From contig JAFSWC010000015.1 in the NCBI GenBank assembly GCA_017444665.1, forward strand, positions 1 through 64,000: a stretch of 64,000 bases of DNA. Reading direction: 5' to 3'. Made by a program: the position numbers and the translations under genes. The DNA is from Oscillospiraceae bacterium (GTDB taxonomy: Bacteria > Bacillota > Clostridia > Oscillospirales > Oscillospiraceae). Below, piece by piece: positions 7,861 to 15,454 of the stretch; positions within the stretch are counted from its first letter, which is position 1, and every line of letters starts with the position of its first letter. The notes under the pieces are model-generated. The model ran no database searches. It saw only the letters and a program-made list of their open reading frames with translations, and was not told where the DNA came from.

Positions 7861-7901
7861 AACAAGACCGCTGAAACGGTTTGTGTTTCAGCGGTCTTGT
7901 T
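7861..7901. terminator. Strong hairpin in a divergent intergenic region
   Basis: A perfect 17-bp stem (AACAAGACCGCTGAAAC and its complement) with a 7-base loop is followed by T residues. Neither flanking gene ends here: one reads leftward from 7771, the other rightward from 7993. It may be a relic of an earlier gene or the left border of the AT-rich segment. Confidence 0.6.
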
Positions 7902-7918
7902 TTCGCTATTAATGAGAT

Positions 7919-7947
7919 TTGATTTAAAGAATGAAGTGGTATATACT
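7919..7947 (+). promoter_or_regulatory. Promoter of the zinc-finger nuclease gene
   Basis: TTGATT (7919-7924) and TATACT (7942-7947) are 17 bases apart. Transcription would begin near 7954, downstream of the earliest in-frame start at 7897. This supports the ATG at 7993. Confidence 0.7.
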
Positions 7948-7992
7948 AAAAATAAATATGCAGTGATTTCCATTATCATAAGGTCGTGTAAT

Positions 7993-9720
7993 ATGAGCAA
8001 ACTGATACCTGGGGTTAATGACCTTGAAACCTTATATCCGAAAATAGCAGCACAATGGCATCCAACATTGAACGGAAAGCTGTTGCCTAAACAAGTTGCG
8101 GCGCATAGTAATAAAGTGTTTTTCTGGGTTTGCGACAAGGGACACATATTCGATGCAACAGCAGATAAACGTGTTAATGGAGAGAATTGTCCATTTTGCA
8201 ATAATCGGAGATTGTTAGTTGGCTTCAATGATCTTGAATCAACGTATCCCCTAATTGCAGAGGAATGGGATTATGAAAAAAATGATGGTTCCCCTAAGGA
8301 TTATACATTTCGATCGACGTCCAGAGTCAACTGGAAATGTTCTCATTGTGGGAATGAATGGACAGCAGCAATAAGAGATCGAGTCGATTCAAAATATCAA
8401 TTATGCCCGAAATGCACTGCGGTAAAGCGAGGCGAAGAAAAGCATAGGCAGGCATTGGAAAGAAGTGGAGGAATAACGGACCCACTCCTCTTAATGGAAT
8501 GGGACTACGAGAAAAATGAAAAAGGACCTGAAGACTACACACCAAAAAGTAATAAGATTGTTTATTGGATATGCTCAAAATGTGGGCATCATTTTCCAGC
8601 AAAAATATGTAACAGAACAACAAGAAAAAGTTGTGCCTGCTGTTCAAATAAAATAGTTGTTGCGGGAATAAATGATCTATTAACGACCCATCCTCAATTA
8701 GCAGCCGAATGGCATCCGACAAAAAACGGAGAACTTAAACCGACAGAGGTTTCGGCTGGCCAAGCAAAACGTGTTTGGTGGATTTGTCCAGAGGGGCATG
8801 AGTATCCTGCGACTATCCTTCACCGAAGCGCTGGAACAAATTGCCCAATTTGCAATTCTGGGAGACAAACTTCCTTTGCAGAACAGGCCGTGTTTTATTA
8901 TATAAGGAAAGTTTTCCCAGATGCAATAAATCGGTATACTGGCTTTTTCAAGAAAGGTATGGAAATAGATATCTACATTCCTTCGATTAAGCTTGGTATA
9001 GAATATGATGGTGAAGCATGGCACAAGAAGGACAAACTTTCCCGGGAAATAAAGAAATACAATATTTGCAAACAAAACGGGATCCGACTTTTACGTGTGA
9101 TGGAAAAGCCGCCAGAAAACGGCATTTTATTAACAGCAGATGAAAGTCTGAGTATAGGAGACGGCCCGCTATATGAGAAAAAGCAGCTTGCAAAAGTTAT
9201 TCGTTTCCTTATAGATGAGATTGATCCAGAGACCAATAAGTGGACTAGGCGAAAGCCAGTTTTCAACAGCAAAGTCGATATTGATTTGGAGCGAGATGAA
9301 GCAGAAATCCGTAGATATATGACAAAAGTTAATAATTCATTCGCAGAGCTGTATCCAGAACTTGCAACGCAATGGCATCCTACTAAGAATGGACAAATGA
9401 CACCAGATAAAGTCAAACCCCATTCAAACATTAGAGTTTGGTGGATTTGCCCGGAGTGCGGTAACGAGTATCCAGCTTCGGTTGGACACAGAGTAAGCGG
9501 AACAGGATGCCCTAAATGCGGAATCAAGAGAAATGCTAAATTGAGAATGAAAAAAGTCATAATGATTGATCCGGATAGCGCAGAGGAAATTCGTATGTTT
9601 GAATCAATTAGTGATGCGGCAAAGGAAATGAAGATTAATCCCAGCAACATTTCAACCGTTTGCAAGGGTGAAAGAAAAAAAGCAGGCGGATATATATGGA
9701 AATATAAAGAAGATAACTAG
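7993..9720 (+). CDS. Multi-treble-clef protein with Vsr-like nuclease and NUMOD1-like domains
   Basis: This 575-residue protein contains five repeats of the DUF4379 type (probable zinc ribbon/treble clef), with WHP...NG, WWIC and paired Cys/His ligands. They lie at about residues 20-70, 90-141, 168-217, 238-287 and 459-509. Between the fourth and fifth is a PD-(D/E)XK domain of Vsr/DUF559 style (about 293-372): GMEIDIYIP, then LGIEYDG.AWH, then RLLRVME. Residues 523-572 look like a NUMOD1 DNA-binding segment. The start at 7993 has AAGGTCG upstream and lies downstream of the promoter. Composition is much more AT-rich than its neighbours, indicating transfer. A homing-type or defence endonuclease is inferred; no methylase or partner gene is adjacent. 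Confidence 0.78.
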   Translation: MSKLIPGVNDLETLYPKIAAQWHPTLNGKLLPKQVAAHSNKVFFWVCDKGHIFDATADKRVNGENCPFCNNRRLLVGFNDLESTYPLIAEEWDYEKNDGSPKDYTFRSTSRVNWKCSHCGNEWTAAIRDRVDSKYQLCPKCTAVKRGEEKHRQALERSGGITDPLLLMEWDYEKNEKGPEDYTPKSNKIVYWICSKCGHHFPAKICNRTTRKSCACCSNKIVVAGINDLLTTHPQLAAEWHPTKNGELKPTEVSAGQAKRVWWICPEGHEYPATILHRSAGTNCPICNSGRQTSFAEQAVFYYIRKVFPDAINRYTGFFKKGMEIDIYIPSIKLGIEYDGEAWHKKDKLSREIKKYNICKQNGIRLLRVMEKPPENGILLTADESLSIGDGPLYEKKQLAKVIRFLIDEIDPETNKWTRRKPVFNSKVDIDLERDEAEIRRYMTKVNNSFAELYPELATQWHPTKNGQMTPDKVKPHSNIRVWWICPECGNEYPASVGHRVSGTGCPKCGIKRNAKLRMKKVIMIDPDSAEEIRMFESISDAAKEMKINPSNISTVCKGERKKAGGYIWKYKEDN

Positions 9721-9730
9721 AACCAAAAAA

Positions 9731-9764
9731 GCACAGGGAATCAAAAGATTCCCTGTGCTTTTTT
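9731..9764. terminator. Bidirectional terminator, nuclease gene / tRNA-Pro
   Basis: The stem GCACAGGGAATC / GATTCCCTGTGC with an AAAA loop has six A residues before it and six T residues after it. It ends the nuclease transcript and, on the other strand, tRNA-Pro. Confidence 0.9.
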
Positions 9765-9839
9765 GGTCGGAGTGCGGAGATTTGAACTCCGGGCCTCTTG
9801 GTCCCGAACCAAGCGCGCTACCATCTGCGCTACACCCCG
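9764..9839 (-). tRNA. tRNA-Pro (CGG)
   Basis: This is a 76-nt minus-strand cloverleaf. The acceptor CGGGGTG pairs with CACTCCG, the anticodon loop TTCGGGA gives CGG, the T-arm is GAGTTCAAATCTC and the CCA is encoded. Its likely promoter lies more than 160 bases upstream, beyond an inserted 130-bp unit. Confidence 0.94.
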
Positions 9840-9840
9840 A

Positions 9841-9970
9841 TAATACAATGAAATGAAATTGTGGAGAGTGGGGCGCGTCACGCGCTACAGCCGACTAAAG
9901 TCGGCATACACGATCCGTAAGCCTCGCTTTGCTCGGCAACGGTTCGTAGTACATCTGCGCTACACCCCGA
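9841..9970. repeat. 130-bp unit duplicating the tRNA-Pro 5' end
   Basis: Bases 9952-9970 repeat 9822-9840 exactly (19 bp, the first 18 bases of tRNA-Pro plus one flanking base). The 130 bp between equivalent points lie between the promoter and the intact tRNA. The unit holds a perfect 6-bp hairpin GCCGAC/GTCGGC (9890-9905). Its minus strand carries GCCGAGC...GAGGC, loosely similar to the tRNA-Tyr-associated unit. It looks like an insertion that restored the tRNA by duplication. No gene is present in 9841-10157. Confidence 0.65.
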
Positions 9971-10001
9971 AATATTGAACTGCCCGTCGGACAGCTTTTA
10001 C

Positions 10002-10030
10002 ATTATATGTACGCGGGCGGAAAATGTCAA
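10002..10030 (-). promoter_or_regulatory. Consensus promoter of the tRNA-Pro locus
   Basis: On the minus strand TTGACA (10025-10030) and TATAAT (10002-10007) are exactly 17 bases apart. The predicted start is about 26 bases before the truncated tRNA-Pro copy, the spacing expected for the original tRNA. Confidence 0.8.
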
Positions 10031-10157
10031 GCAGAACTTTTTCTCAATCTATTGTCGGAAAAAAAGTTTTCCTTTTTCCCGCCGCGGGTGTATACTGTAC
10101 TCAGCTTTTGACAAAATACGACCCGGCGGCCGCACAAGGCCGCGGAAAGGATGAAAC

Positions 10158-10655
10158 ATGCAGACCAAAGAAGCTATCGAAAAAGTACTCGACGCGCTCA
10201 ATGACGATCCCAAAGTCGTCGAAGGCATGGAAACCGATGTGGAAGGCACGCTGCGCACCCTCGTCGGCAACGACGTCAGCGAGCAGGACTTTGCCAACCT
10301 CACCAAGGGCACGAGCAAGCTCTTCTCCGATAAGGCGATCGCCGCGCTCTTCCTCAACCTCCTCAAGAAAAAGGCCAACCGCAGCGGTCTTGTCAAGCTG
10401 CTGCTCAAGGTCGGCGGCGTCTCGCTGCTCATCAAGCTCCTCGGCAAGAGCAAAAAAGAGGACGACGATGACAACTCGCTGCTCTCCTCACTGCTCGGCA
10501 GCTCCGTCGGCACCAACCTGCTGCTGGGCCTGATCGGCAAAAAGACCGACGAGATCCCGGCGCTCGATCTGCTGCTCGGCGCGGCAAACGGCAAGGACGA
10601 CAAAGACGACAAGACCGGCCTTCTCGGCACGCTTCTCGGTTCTGTCCTGAAATAA
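10158..10655 (+). CDS. Hypothetical Leu/Lys-rich protein
   Basis: This 165-residue protein matches no family I recognise. The N-terminal 60 residues are acidic and look helical. They are followed by Leu/Lys-rich helices, a KKEDDDDN acidic patch near 100, and Gly/Leu repeats of the LLGSSVGTNLLLGLIG type. There is no signal peptide. An AAAGGATGAAAC ribosome site precedes the ATG. It is a single gene ended by a long hairpin. The Gly-Leu-rich part could associate with membranes, but this is speculation. Confidence 0.75.
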   Translation: MQTKEAIEKVLDALNDDPKVVEGMETDVEGTLRTLVGNDVSEQDFANLTKGTSKLFSDKAIAALFLNLLKKKANRSGLVKLLLKVGGVSLLIKLLGKSKKEDDDDNSLLSSLLGSSVGTNLLLGLIGKKTDEIPALDLLLGAANGKDDKDDKTGLLGTLLGSVLK

Positions 10656-10697
10656 GCACATCAGCCCGGAATTGCCGGATAAACGGCAACCCCTCAT

Positions 10698-10790
10698 GTC
10701 ATTCTGAGGCCGCAAGGCCGAAGAATCTTTCTCTGATAATCGCAAGAAGAGAAAAGATCCTTCGCCTGCCCTCAGGATGACTTTTTTATT
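10698..10790 (+). terminator. Long imperfect hairpin repeat with terminator tail
   Basis: GTCATTCTGAGG...GAAGAATCTTTCTC pairs imperfectly with GAGAAAAGATCCTTC...CCTCAGGATGAC over 84 bp, followed by seven T residues. The arms resemble a dispersed palindromic repeat often seen between genes in gut Firmicutes. Here it can end the transcript of the hypothetical gene. Confidence 0.6.
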
Positions 10791-10864
10791 TCCCGTGGCT
10801 GTGCTTTCAATCAGGGAATATGAGCGCCGCCCGCGCCATATAGTTTGGCATGGGAGGTGGGCGC

Positions 10865-11104
10865 ATGGACAAGTTGAGACTGTATATCGCCTCGGCGCTC
10901 TTCCTTTTGCTGACGGTGTTCAAGCTGCTCTTTCCCGCCCAGCTGGACACGCTCCGGCAAAAGGCGGAACGTCTCGAAGGAGACCAGAACTATAAAGGCG
11001 CGGTCGAGGCGATCGGCCGCTGTCTCAGCGACCGGGACTTCGGCGAAAAGCTTGTCGCCGTGTTTCGCGAATACACGCAGGAGGAGAAGGAAGAGATCAC
11101 ATGA
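10865..11104 (+). CDS. Small membrane protein upstream of M50 protease
   Basis: This 79-residue protein has one N-terminal membrane segment (about 5-22) and a charged helical tail. The ATG at 10865 is preceded by GGGAGGTG; an in-frame start at 10850 would lie inside or before this site. Its stop overlaps the start of the M50 protease gene by 4 bp (ATGA), so they are coupled. It may be a partner or regulator of that protease. It does not look like SpoIVFA. Confidence 0.75.
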   Translation: MDKLRLYIASALFLLLTVFKLLFPAQLDTLRQKAERLEGDQNYKGAVEAIGRCLSDRDFGEKLVAVFREYTQEEKEEIT

Positions 11105-11706
11105 AACAGCAGCATTTTGCCATCAGCGCCGGGGCGATCCTGCTCGGCGCGCTCCTGTATTCCGCCATGAATTATACCGAGCTTGCCGCGCTCCTTACGC
11201 CCGTGATCGTGCATGAGCTGGGGCATATCGTAACGCTTCGGCTCTACGGGCTGCGCATCCGCCGCTTTTCGGCCGATCTGCGCGGGCTGTGCATGGAATA
11301 CAGCGGCCTGTGCACGCCGCTTGCCCATGCCGTCTCCGCGCTGGCCGGGCCGGCGGCGGGCCTTGCTTATGCCTTTGCCGCCTCCTATTTCGGCCGCCGC
11401 ACCGGCAACGGCGTGCTCACGCTCTCGGCGGGGATCAGTCTGCTGCTTTCGCTCTTCAATCTGCTTCCGGTCCTGCCGCTTGACGGCGGCAGAGTTTTTG
11501 TCCTCGCGGCGGACGAGCTGTTCGGCGGCCGGAAAGGGGACAGGCTTACCAGAACGGTGGGCCTTGTTCTTTCCACCGTGCTCCTCATGGCCGGCACCTG
11601 GCTTATGTGGAAGGGGAAGGGGGCTGCTCTTGCGCTCGCCGCGATCTGGCTCCTTGCCGCACAGCCGGACAACGCCGCACTTGTAAAACGCAGGGAACTA
11701 TTGTAA
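11101..11706 (+). CDS. Site-2 protease, SpoIVFB-like (M50)
   Basis: This 201-residue intramembrane metalloprotease has the zinc motif HELGH (H38, E39, H42) and the third-ligand motif NLLPVLPLDGG (120-130, D128). The rest is hydrophobic helices. SpoIVFB of Bacillus activates pro-sigma-K; here the short form without CBS domains and the coupled small membrane gene point to that sporulation-type group. The real substrate is unproven. Its 3' end carries the promoter of the next gene. Confidence 0.85.
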   Translation: MKQQHFAISAGAILLGALLYSAMNYTELAALLTPVIVHELGHIVTLRLYGLRIRRFSADLRGLCMEYSGLCTPLAHAVSALAGPAAGLAYAFAASYFGRRTGNGVLTLSAGISLLLSLFNLLPVLPLDGGRVFVLAADELFGGRKGDRLTRTVGLVLSTVLLMAGTWLMWKGKGAALALAAIWLLAAQPDNAALVKRRELL

Positions 11707-11709
11707 AAT
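11681..11709 (+). promoter_or_regulatory. Promoter of the radical SAM pair
   Basis: TTGTAA (11681-11686) and TAAAAT (11704-11709) are 17 bases apart. They lie inside the last codons of the upstream protease gene. Confidence 0.6.
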
Positions 11710-11740
11710 AGGGAAAACTCTGAAGAAAACGGAGAACGCC

Positions 11741-13576
11741 ATGGATAAACGACTGGAACGCATCCTGCCGCGCGTGCAGAAGCCCGCACGCTATACCGGC
11801 GGCGAGTATAACCAGATCATCAAGAACAAGGACGAGGTCGAGCTGCGCCTTGCTTTCTGTTTTCCGGACACCTACGAGATCGGCATGTCCAACCTCGGCA
11901 TGAAGATCCTGTATAAAACGATGAACAGCCTCCCCTTCGTCTGGTGCGAGCGCGCCTTTGCCCCCTGGGGCGACATGTACGAGGAGATGAAAAAGGCGGA
12001 CATGCCCCTCTACGCCCTCGAAAGCGGCGACAGCCTGGACAAGTTTGACGCGCTGGCCTTTTCCATCGGCTACGAGATGGCCTATACCACGGTGCTGGAC
12101 ATGCTTGCCATGGCCGGCGTCCCGCTGCGCAGCGCCGACAGGCACGACTTGCTGCCGATCGTGTTCGCGGGCGGCTCTGCCTGCGTCAACGGCGAACCGA
12201 TGGCCCCCTTTATGGACCTCTTTGTCATCGGCGAGGGCGAGGAGATGAACAACGAACTCCTCACGCTCCTGCGCCGCGCCAAGGCCGAGGGCTGGAGCAA
12301 AAAGCAGTTCCTGCGCGAGGCCGCGCACATCGGCGGCGTCTATGTGCCCGGCCTGTACGAAATCGACTATAACCCCGACGGCACGGTCAAGTCCATCACG
12401 CCCACCGACGGCGCGCCCGAAAAGGTGCAAAAGCGCATCGTCGAGGATCTCGACGCCGCCCCGTATCCCACCGATCCCATCGTTCCCTCGACCGAGGTCG
12501 TGCAGGACAAGGTGGATATCGAGCTGTTCCGCGGCTGCGTGCGCGGCTGCCGCTTTTGCCAGGCGGGCCATATCTACCGCCCGATCCGCGCCAAAAAGCC
12601 CGAGACGCTGATCCGCCAGGGCATCGAGACGCTGCAGAACACCGGCTACGAAGACGTCACGCTCCTCTCGCTTTCCACAAGCGACTACCGCCATCTTACC
12701 GCGCTTTGCGACGGCCTTCTGGAATACTGCGAGCCGCGCAGCATCGGTCTGGCGCTGCCTTCGCTCCGCGCCGACAATTTTTCGATGGAGCTGATGGAAC
12801 GCCTTCAGCGGGTGCGGAAAACGGGGCTGACCTTTGCCGTCGAAGGCGGCAGCCAGCGCCTGCGCGACGCGATCAACAAAAACGTGACGGAAGAGGAGCT
12901 TCTTCACACCTGCGCCATCGCCTTCGCCGGCGGCTGGAACAGCGTCAAGCTCTATTACATGCTCGGCCTGCCCACCGAGACGGACGACGATATCCGCGGC
13001 ATCGCGGACATGGCCGACCAGGTGCTGCACTGCTGGCGCGAAAACGCCAAAAACAAAAACCGCGGGGTGCGCATCACGATCTCCACCTCCTGCTTTATCC
13101 CCAAGCCGCACAGCCCCTTCCAGTGGGAGGCGCAGATCAGCAAGGAGGAATACCTCCGCCGCGTCAATCTGCTGCGCACGTCCATCACGGCGCGCAACGT
13201 GACCTACAACTGGCACGACGCCGAAACCAGCGTCATCGAATCCGCCCTCTCCCGCGGCGACCGCAGGCTGGGCGACGTGCTCGAAGCGGTCTGGCGCGCG
13301 GGCGGAAGGCTCGACGCGTGGAGCGATTATTTCAGCTTTGAGCGCTGGGAAAACGCCTTTGCCTCCTGCGGGCTCGACCTTGCGTGGTACGCCTCGCGCG
13401 AGCGGGGCCTGGACGAGGTCCTGCCCTGGGATATGATCGACGTCGGCGTGCGCCGCGCGCACCTCGTGCGCGAGCGCGAGCGCTGCTACGCTTCCGAGCT
13501 GTCGCCCGACTGCCGCAAACAGTGCTCGGCATGCGGCGCGGCCAAAATGCTGCACGGGAGGAAATGTGATGAATAA
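11741..13576 (+). CDS. B12-binding-like radical SAM protein (TIGR03960 type)
   Basis: This 611-residue protein has an N-terminal cobalamin-binding-like region and a radical SAM core. The cluster motif C266-x3-C270-x2-C273 sits in FRGCVRGCRFCQAG. Family members almost always precede a DUF2344 protein, as here, and are found beside ribosomal or RNase G genes. The reaction is unknown; tRNA or ribosome modification is the usual suggestion. The C terminus is Cys-rich (CRKQCSACGA), possibly another cluster site. It overlaps the next gene by 8 bp. Confidence 0.9.
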   Translation: MDKRLERILPRVQKPARYTGGEYNQIIKNKDEVELRLAFCFPDTYEIGMSNLGMKILYKTMNSLPFVWCERAFAPWGDMYEEMKKADMPLYALESGDSLDKFDALAFSIGYEMAYTTVLDMLAMAGVPLRSADRHDLLPIVFAGGSACVNGEPMAPFMDLFVIGEGEEMNNELLTLLRRAKAEGWSKKQFLREAAHIGGVYVPGLYEIDYNPDGTVKSITPTDGAPEKVQKRIVEDLDAAPYPTDPIVPSTEVVQDKVDIELFRGCVRGCRFCQAGHIYRPIRAKKPETLIRQGIETLQNTGYEDVTLLSLSTSDYRHLTALCDGLLEYCEPRSIGLALPSLRADNFSMELMERLQRVRKTGLTFAVEGGSQRLRDAINKNVTEEELLHTCAIAFAGGWNSVKLYYMLGLPTETDDDIRGIADMADQVLHCWRENAKNKNRGVRITISTSCFIPKPHSPFQWEAQISKEEYLRRVNLLRTSITARNVTYNWHDAETSVIESALSRGDRRLGDVLEAVWRAGGRLDAWSDYFSFERWENAFASCGLDLAWYASRERGLDEVLPWDMIDVGVRRAHLVRERERCYASELSPDCRKQCSACGAAKMLHGRKCDE

Positions 13577-14234
13577 ACTGCGTATGCGCTTCTCCAAGAC
13601 CGGACGGGCGATCTATATCTCCCATCTCGACCTGATGGCGACGATGCAGCGCGCCTTTTCCCGCGCCGGAAACCGTCTGAAATACTCCGAGGGCTTCAAC
13701 CCCCGGCCGCAGATTTCGATCGCGCTGCCGCTTTCCGTCGGCTGCGCAAGCGTGTGTGAGCTGATGGATTTTCAGCTGCTTGAGGAACAGGTTGACATAA
13801 CATCATTAAAGGATCGTCTGAACGCCACGATGCCGGAGGGCATTGAGGTACAGGAAATCTATGAACCGACGCGGAAAAACGCGGAACTGAAGTGGCTTGC
13901 GATCGAGGGCGTGTTTGAATACGACGACCGATCGGTTGACATAATGTGCAATCAGCTCGCGGCCTTCTTTTCCCGTGAGAGCATCGTGATCGAAAAAAAG
14001 ACCAAGCGCGGCTTCGGCGAGGTGGACGTCCGTCCTTCGATCCGCGAGATCTCCTTTTTCGCCCGGGCGGGGGGAGCGGTCGCCCTGGCGGCAACGATCA
14101 GCGCCCAGAATCCGACGCTCAATCCCGATCTTCTGCCCGCCTCGCTGCGCGCGCTCTGCCCGGAAATCGCGCCGGACTTCGCCAAATTCACCCGGATCGA
14201 ACCATATGATGCGGAAATGAAAGTTTTTCGCTGA
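13569..14234 (+). CDS. TIGR03936/DUF2344 radical SAM-linked protein
   Basis: This 221-residue protein shows the family opening MRMRFSKTGRAIYISHLDLM and SEGFNPRPQISIALPLSVG. It is the constant companion of the TIGR03960 radical SAM protein and is fused to it in some genomes. The start is ATG at 13569, preceded by GGGAGGAAATGTG and overlapping the upstream stop. Its function is unknown and is presumed to assist the upstream enzyme. Confidence 0.9.
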   Translation: MNKLRMRFSKTGRAIYISHLDLMATMQRAFSRAGNRLKYSEGFNPRPQISIALPLSVGCASVCELMDFQLLEEQVDITSLKDRLNATMPEGIEVQEIYEPTRKNAELKWLAIEGVFEYDDRSVDIMCNQLAAFFSRESIVIEKKTKRGFGEVDVRPSIREISFFARAGGAVALAATISAQNPTLNPDLLPASLRALCPEIAPDFAKFTRIEPYDAEMKVFR

Positions 14235-14253
14235 TTTTGCGATAAAAAAGACT

Positions 14254-14282
14254 TGCAATCTGCCATTTCGTATGGTATCATA
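14254..14282 (+). promoter_or_regulatory. rplS promoter
   Basis: TTGCAA (14254-14259) and TATCAT (14277-14282) are 17 bases apart. The transcript would start near 14290. Confidence 0.7.
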
Positions 14283-14289
14283 TCAAAGC

Positions 14290-14386
14290 TTGTGAAGGTC
14301 ACAGGCATGAGAAAGGCGGTCCGCTGCCGCGGCGCGCAAGGCGCCCTCCGGTCATGAACGTCTATATTAGGAAGGATTGGATTGTT
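14290..14386 (+). promoter_or_regulatory. Structured leader before rplS, possible L19 autoregulation
   Basis: About 97 nt of leader contain GC-rich complementary stretches (GGCGGTCCGCTGCCGC, then GGCGCCCTCCGG). Firmicute rplS genes often carry an L19 leader element that binds the protein product. I cannot match the covariance model by eye, so this is a candidate only. Confidence 0.4.
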
Positions 14387-14728
14387 ATGGATCTGGTCAA
14401 AATTCTCAGTGACAAGTACATGAAGGCTGAACTTCCCGAAATGAACGTCGGCGACACCGTGCGTGTTCTCGTCCGCGTCAAGGAAGGCAACCGCGAGCGT
14501 ACGCAGGCTTTCGAAGGCACGATCATTGCCAAGAAGCACGGCGGCATCAACGAGACCATCACCGTTCGTCGTATTTCCTACGGCGTCGGCTGCGAGAAGG
14601 TATTTCCGGTACATTCTCCCTCTATCGTCTCCGTGACCACCGTCCGCAAGGGCAAGGTGCGCAGAGCAAAGCTCTACTACCTCCGCGACCGCGTCGGCAA
14701 AGCCGCCAAGGTCAAAGAGCGTCTGTGA
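14387..14728 (+). CDS. rplS: 50S ribosomal protein L19
   Basis: This 113-residue protein carries the L19 landmarks: [27 protein letters not shown] [16 protein letters not shown], and [18 protein letters not shown]. It sits at the 30S-50S interface. The ATG at 14387 has AGGAAGG upstream; the frame is open 11 codons further up, but the family starts at MDLVK. It is followed by a strong terminator. Confidence 0.97.
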   Translation: MDLVKILSDKYMKAELPEMNVGDTVRVLVRVKEGNRERTQAFEGTIIAKKHGGINETITVRRISYGVGCEKVFPVHSPSIVSVTTVRKGKVRRAKLYYLRDRVGKAAKVKERL

Positions 14729-14747
14729 TTTTTCGTCACGAAAAAAA

Positions 14748-14775
14748 GGAAGCCTTTCAGGGCTTCCTTTTTTTA
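14748..14775 (+). terminator. rplS terminator
   Basis: The stem AAGGAAGCC / GGCTTCCTT with a short loop is followed by seven T residues. Confidence 0.9.
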
Positions 14776-14875
14776 TGTTGCCAGAAACGGGCAAATCGGT
14801 GTATAATATCTCGGAACATTTTCCGCAGTCTAACTGCCGGAAAAACAAATTTGCTCAACAGGAGGCAAGCTCTCC

Positions 14876-15454
14876 ATGAATCAAAATAAAACGACAAAAA
14901 AGAAAAAAGAAAAAGTATCGCCAGAGGTTCAGGCGCGCCGCGAGGCTTACGACTGGATCCAGTCGCTGATCTCGGCGCTTCTGATCTGTGTGCTCGTGTT
15001 CGTGTTCGTCATCCGCATCATGGATGTGAATGGCAGTTCCATGTCGCCCACACTGATCAACGGCGACAAGGTGCTCGTTTCCGGCTTGTTTTACGAGCCG
15101 GATCGCGGCGATATCGTTGTGTTTAAAAAGGACAGCTATAATGACAACAAGGCGCTTGTCAAGCGCGTGATCGCCGTCGAGGGCGATGTTGTGAACATCG
15201 ACTTTGACAACGGCATCGTCTATGTCAACGGCGAGGCGGTCGAGGAAGCGTATCTCAGCGTCTCTACCAACACGAAGCTGGATTTTATCGGCCCACAGAC
15301 GGTACCGGAAAACTGCCTTTTCGTTATGGGCGATAACCGCAACGCTTCTACTGACAGCCGTGACAAGCGCATCGGCATGGTGGACAAACGCGTGGTCATC
15401 GGCAAAGTACTGATGGTTGTATATCCCTTCAGCAGCTTCGGAACGGTGGAATGA
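14876..15454 (+). CDS. lepB: Signal peptidase I
   Basis: This 192-residue type I signal peptidase has a Lys-rich cytoplasmic tail, one membrane segment (about 29-47) and an outward catalytic domain. The Ser-Lys dyad is visible as S55 in SSMSPT and K96 in LVKRVIA, with the later box MGDNRNASTDSR. It removes signal peptides from secreted proteins. The ribosome site is AGGAGGCAAG. A TATAAT lies at 14812-14817 with only a weak -35. It begins a tightly packed run through yraN, overlapping ylqF. Confidence 0.95.
   Translation: MNQNKTTKKKKEKVSPEVQARREAYDWIQSLISALLICVLVFVFVIRIMDVNGSSMSPTLINGDKVLVSGLFYEPDRGDIVVFKKDSYNDNKALVKRVIAVEGDVVNIDFDNGIVYVNGEAVEEAYLSVSTNTKLDFIGPQTVPENCLFVMGDNRNASTDSRDKRIGMVDKRVVIGKVLMVVYPFSSFGTVE

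Noticed and set aside
7897..7992. Upstream extension of the nuclease gene to 7897
   Set aside because: The extension lies upstream of or within the promoter (7919-7947), and its residues do not fit the repeat pattern; the ATG at 7993 has a ribosome site.
9668..9856. 62-codon frame ending in the tRNA-Pro region
   Set aside because: It reads through the nuclease gene end and the tRNA; no ribosome site.
10024..10533. 169-codon plus-strand frame rich in Ser/Arg
   Set aside because: It overlaps the 165-residue gene in another frame and begins inside the tRNA-Pro promoter region.
11603..13597. 664-codon open frame on the minus strand
   Set aside because: Antisense of the radical SAM gene, whose protein has clear cluster and family motifs; the reverse product is His/Arg/Ala-rich noise.
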